Shown here: positions 61,988 through 64,000 of the stretch, in pieces
Position numbering within the stretch: the first letter of the stretch is position 1
Layout of the letters: each line of letters starts with the position of its first letter
NCBI RefSeq assembly: GCF_037572775.1
Contig: NZ_JBBHKA010000001.1
Coordinates: 2,046,001-2,110,000 of the forward strand
Length of the DNA: 64,000 bases
Source of the DNA: Ramlibacter sp. PS4R-6
GTDB taxonomy: Bacteria; Pseudomonadota; Gammaproteobacteria; Burkholderiales; Burkholderiaceae_C
Reading direction: 5' to 3'
Notes under the pieces: generated by a model
Seen by the model: only the letters and a program-made list of their open reading frames with translations
Told to the model about the DNA's origin: nothing
The model's database searches: none
Translations under genes and position numbers: made by a program

Positions 61988-63241
61988 TCAGGGCTGCGCG
62001 CGTTGGAGGATCGTGATGCAGGCCACCGCTTCCTCGATCCCGTGCAGCCCGCCGCCGTTTTCGGCGATGGCGGTGCGCGCGCCGTTCACCTGGCGTGCGC
62101 CCGCCTCGCCGCGCAGTTGCTTGACGAGCTCGTGGATCTGGCCCAGCCCGGTGGCGCCGATGGGATGGCCCTTCGACTCGAGGCCGCCGGAGGGGTTGAC
62201 GGGGATGCGGCCGCCGATGCGCGTCTCGCCGCGCTCGGCGAGCGGGCCGCCGTCGCCGTAGCCGCAGAAGCCCAGGTTTTCCACCTGGATGATCTCCCCC
62301 ATCGCCGTTGCGTCGTGCACTTCGGCGACGTCGATCTCTTTCGGCCCCAGCCCCGCGACTTCGTAGGCGCGCTTCGCGGCGAGCGCGGTGCAGTGGCGCT
62401 CCACCTCGTCGGCCGCGCGATCGCTGCCGGACTGCACGACGCAAGCGAGAACGCGAACGGCGCGCCTCGCGTCGAGACCCAGCCGCCGCATGCCCTCGCG
62501 GGTCGCGACGACGGCCGCGGCGGCGCCGTCCGAGATCGGCGAGCACATCGGCAGCGTCAGCGGGTACGTGATGGGCGGCGCCGCGAGCACTTCGTCGACG
62601 GTGAACACCTTGCGGTACTGCGACAGCGGGTTCGCGGCGGAGTGTTCGTGGTTCTTCGCGGCGACCGCCGCCAGCTGGCGCTGCGTGGTGCCGAAGCGCT
62701 TCATGTGGAAGCGCGCGAAGGCGGCATAGACGTCCATGAAGACGCTGTAGGGGCGAGGCGAGGTGGTGCCGGGCGGCACGTCCACGCCCGCGCCCAGCTC
62801 GGCGAGCCGCCGCGCATTCTCTTTCGCGGTCGCGACGTCCCACGCCCCGTCGAACACGCTCATCATGCGTTCGCGGTCCGGCGAGAACATCTTCTCGGCG
62901 CCCAGCGCCAGCGCCACGTCGGCGTCGCCCGCGCGCAATGCGTTGACGGCAAGCTTGAATGCGGAGCTGGCACTGGCGCAGGCGTTCTCCACGTTGAAGA
63001 CCGGGATGCCGCCCACGCCCAGGCTGCGCAGCACGATCTCGCCGCGGATCATCTCCTGGCCTTCCATGTGGCCCTGGGTCGCATTGGAAAAGAAGGCGGC
63101 CTGCAGCGCGGCGAGTTCGATGCCGGCATCGTTCATCGCCTCGACGGTGGCGCGCTGTGCGAGCTCGCGCAGCGAAAGGTCGGCGTGCTTGCCGAACGGC
63201 GTATGCCCGACGCCGACAACGAAGACGGGTTCCGCGTTCAT
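61988..63241 (-). CDS. Thiolase, SCP-x/lipid-transfer type
   Basis: A 417-residue thiolase-fold protein. The nucleophilic cysteine is Cys88 in NVENACASAS, and the C-terminal GGLESKGHPIGATGL gives the conserved GHP. The family is the SCP-x-like acetyl-CoA acetyltransferase group often found in steroid or branched-acyl degradation. EVHDATAMGE is another group mark. The second thiolase cysteine (CxG) is not at the usual C-terminal position, as known for this group. It overlaps the SDR upstream by 4 bases. Confidence 0.88.
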   Translation of the reverse strand: MNAEPVFVVGVGHTPFGKHADLSLRELAQRATVEAMNDAGIELAALQAAFFSNATQGHMEGQEMIRGEIVLRSLGVGGIPVFNVENACASASSAFKLAVNALRAGDADVALALGAEKMFSPDRERMMSVFDGAWDVATAKENARRLAELGAGVDVPPGTTSPRPYSVFMDVYAAFARFHMKRFGTTQRQLAAVAAKNHEHSAANPLSQYRKVFTVDEVLAAPPITYPLTLPMCSPISDGAAAAVVATREGMRRLGLDARRAVRVLACVVQSGSDRAADEVERHCTALAAKRAYEVAGLGPKEIDVAEVHDATAMGEIIQVENLGFCGYGDGGPLAERGETRIGGRIPVNPSGGLESKGHPIGATGLGQIHELVKQLRGEAGARQVNGARTAIAENGGGLHGIEEAVACITILQRAQP

Positions 63242-64000
63242 AGCGCCGAAATCCCGCCGTTCATGCTGATCGCCTGCCCGGTGATCTTGGCCGCGGCAGG
63301 CGAGGCCAGGAACACCACCAGCTGCGCCAGCTCGTCTTTCGTCACCACGCCGAGCGCCGCCATCTTCTCCGCCTTGGCGAACACCTTCGCGCAGAACGGG
63401 TCGGCCATGACCGCTTCGAAGTGGCGCGTGCCGCTGGTCATCGACGGCGTGACCACGTTCGCGCGGATGCCGTTGCGGCGGCCTTCGATCGCGAGCGTGC
63501 GCGTGAACATCACGATGCCGGCCATCGACGCGCCGATCACCGACTCGCCGGGCGTGGGCAGTTTCGCGGCGTCGGACGCGATGTTGATCACGCAGCCGCG
63601 GCCGGCGTCCCGCAGGTAGGGCAGGGCCGCGCGGCAGCTCGTGAGCTGGGGCCGCAGCGTCCGGTCCAGGATCCCGGCAATGTCTTCCAGCGCGGTCTCG
63701 TGCAGCAGTTTCGGAACGTCGGTGCCGCCTGTGGAGTTCACGAGGATGTCGATGCGACCGAGACCCTCGTGCGCCGCCGCCATCACGCGCGCCGCATCCC
63801 CGGCGCGGCCCATGTCGCCGGCGGCGCACAGCACGCGCGCACCCGCGAACCGGGACTGGAGCGACTGTCGCGCATCTTCCGCGCGCGCGGCGTCGCGGCC
63901 GTTGATGAGGACCCCTTCGGCCCCCGCGGTGAGCAAGGCCTGCGCGCACGCGAGGCCTATGCCGGTGGTGCCGCCGGTGACGACGGCTGTGAGACCTTGC
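63238..64000 (-). CDS. SDR-family oxidoreductase, cut by the window edge
   Basis: At least 253 residues of a short-chain dehydrogenase; the first few residues lie beyond the right edge. The cofactor motif TGGTTGIG is coded by 63974-63955 or so. VNSTGG replaces the usual NNAG. The active-site Tyr of YxxxK is not in the normal form: the segment reads SVIGASMAGIVMFTR, so the Tyr and Lys are missing and activity is doubtful. It is the first visible gene of the cluster and overlaps the thiolase start in ATGA. Confidence 0.85.
   Translation of the reverse strand, partial: QGLTAVVTGGTTGIGLACAQALLTAGAEGVLINGRDAARAEDARQSLQSRFAGARVLCAAGDMGRAGDAARVMAAAHEGLGRIDILVNSTGGTDVPKLLHETALEDIAGILDRTLRPQLTSCRAALPYLRDAGRGCVINIASDAAKLPTPGESVIGASMAGIVMFTRTLAIEGRRNGIRANVVTPSMTSGTRHFEAVMADPFCAKVFAKAEKMAALGVVTKDELAQLVVFLASPAAAKITGQAISMNGGISAL

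Overview
The window is about 64 kb of high-GC bacterial chromosome that reads as a betaproteobacterium of the order Burkholderiales, most likely family Comamonadaceae (a Ramlibacter/Variovorax-like organism). The pointers are a fused aroA-cmk gene, the gyrA-pheA-tyrA-aroA-rpsA order, ubiG and gph beside ssrA, glnA followed by ntrB-ntrC, a second translation initiation factor IF-1 gene, and an imuA-imuB-dnaE2 cassette. The genus is inferred from gene content, not measured. I see no insertion sequence, prophage, CRISPR array, tRNA or rRNA. Gene density is very high, no gap reaches 300 bases, and many neighbours overlap by 1, 4 or about 17 bases.

Layout. 1-6.8 kb (minus): rpsA start, aroA-cmk, tyrA, pheA, gyrA, which is aromatic amino-acid synthesis behind DNA gyrase; the serC usually found between gyrA and pheA is absent. 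7.0-11.3 kb: OmpA-type lipoprotein with terminator, ubiG, gph, the tmRNA gene ssrA, a small lipoprotein, an RsuA/RluE-type pseudouridine synthase and a hydrolase. 11.4-17.0 kb: the nitrogen module. A CinA-like protein is followed by an array of alternating NtrC-like half-sites, a sigma-54 promoter, glnA, a terminator, a small secreted protein, ntrB and ntrC. 17.0-21.5 kb (minus): six tightly packed genes (DUF2069, FAD-linked oxidase, thyA, folA, DUF4337, xthA). 21.5-29 kb: YihY/BrkB-type protein, AMP-forming ligase, cytochrome P450, MFS transporter, hydrolase, O-acetylhomoserine sulfhydrylase. 29-33.5 kb: CBS-domain protein, aroC, a small membrane protein, an SDR, a hydrolase and a DsbA-like protein. 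33.5-36.2 kb: two single-domain response regulators, a histidine kinase without sensor domain and two small heat-shock proteins.

36.3-43.5 kb (minus): ETF-ubiquinone oxidoreductase, then a tandem glycine riboswitch controlling gcvT-gcvH-gcvP and, just behind, a TauE/SafE-type permease without a normal start codon. 43.5-49.4 kb: an SDR/thioesterase pair, two carboxymuconolactone-decarboxylase-family proteins, a winged-helix regulator fused to an alpha/beta hydrolase facing an EthD-family protein, and a PAS-LuxR regulator facing scoA-scoB (3-oxoacid CoA-transferase). 49.4-52.1 kb: three small exported proteins and a 3-methyladenine DNA glycosylase. 52.1-57.4 kb: a LexA box and the SOS mutagenesis genes imuA-imuB-dnaE2. 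57.4-59.2 kb: IF-1 paralogue, protease-fold protein, an unknown small protein and a cold-shock protein. 59.4-64 kb (minus): a catabolic cluster of SDR (cut by the window edge), SCP-x-type thiolase, SDR, iron-containing alcohol dehydrogenase and a Crp/Fnr regulator.

Most of the window is core metabolism. The best leads for something less described are the three alternating repeats upstream of glnA, the wHTH-hydrolase fusion with its EthD neighbour, the permease that follows gcvP in frame after a TAG with no standard start, the LexA box shared by a glycosylase and the imu cassette, and the sensorless kinase/receiver cluster. None was confirmed by a database search.
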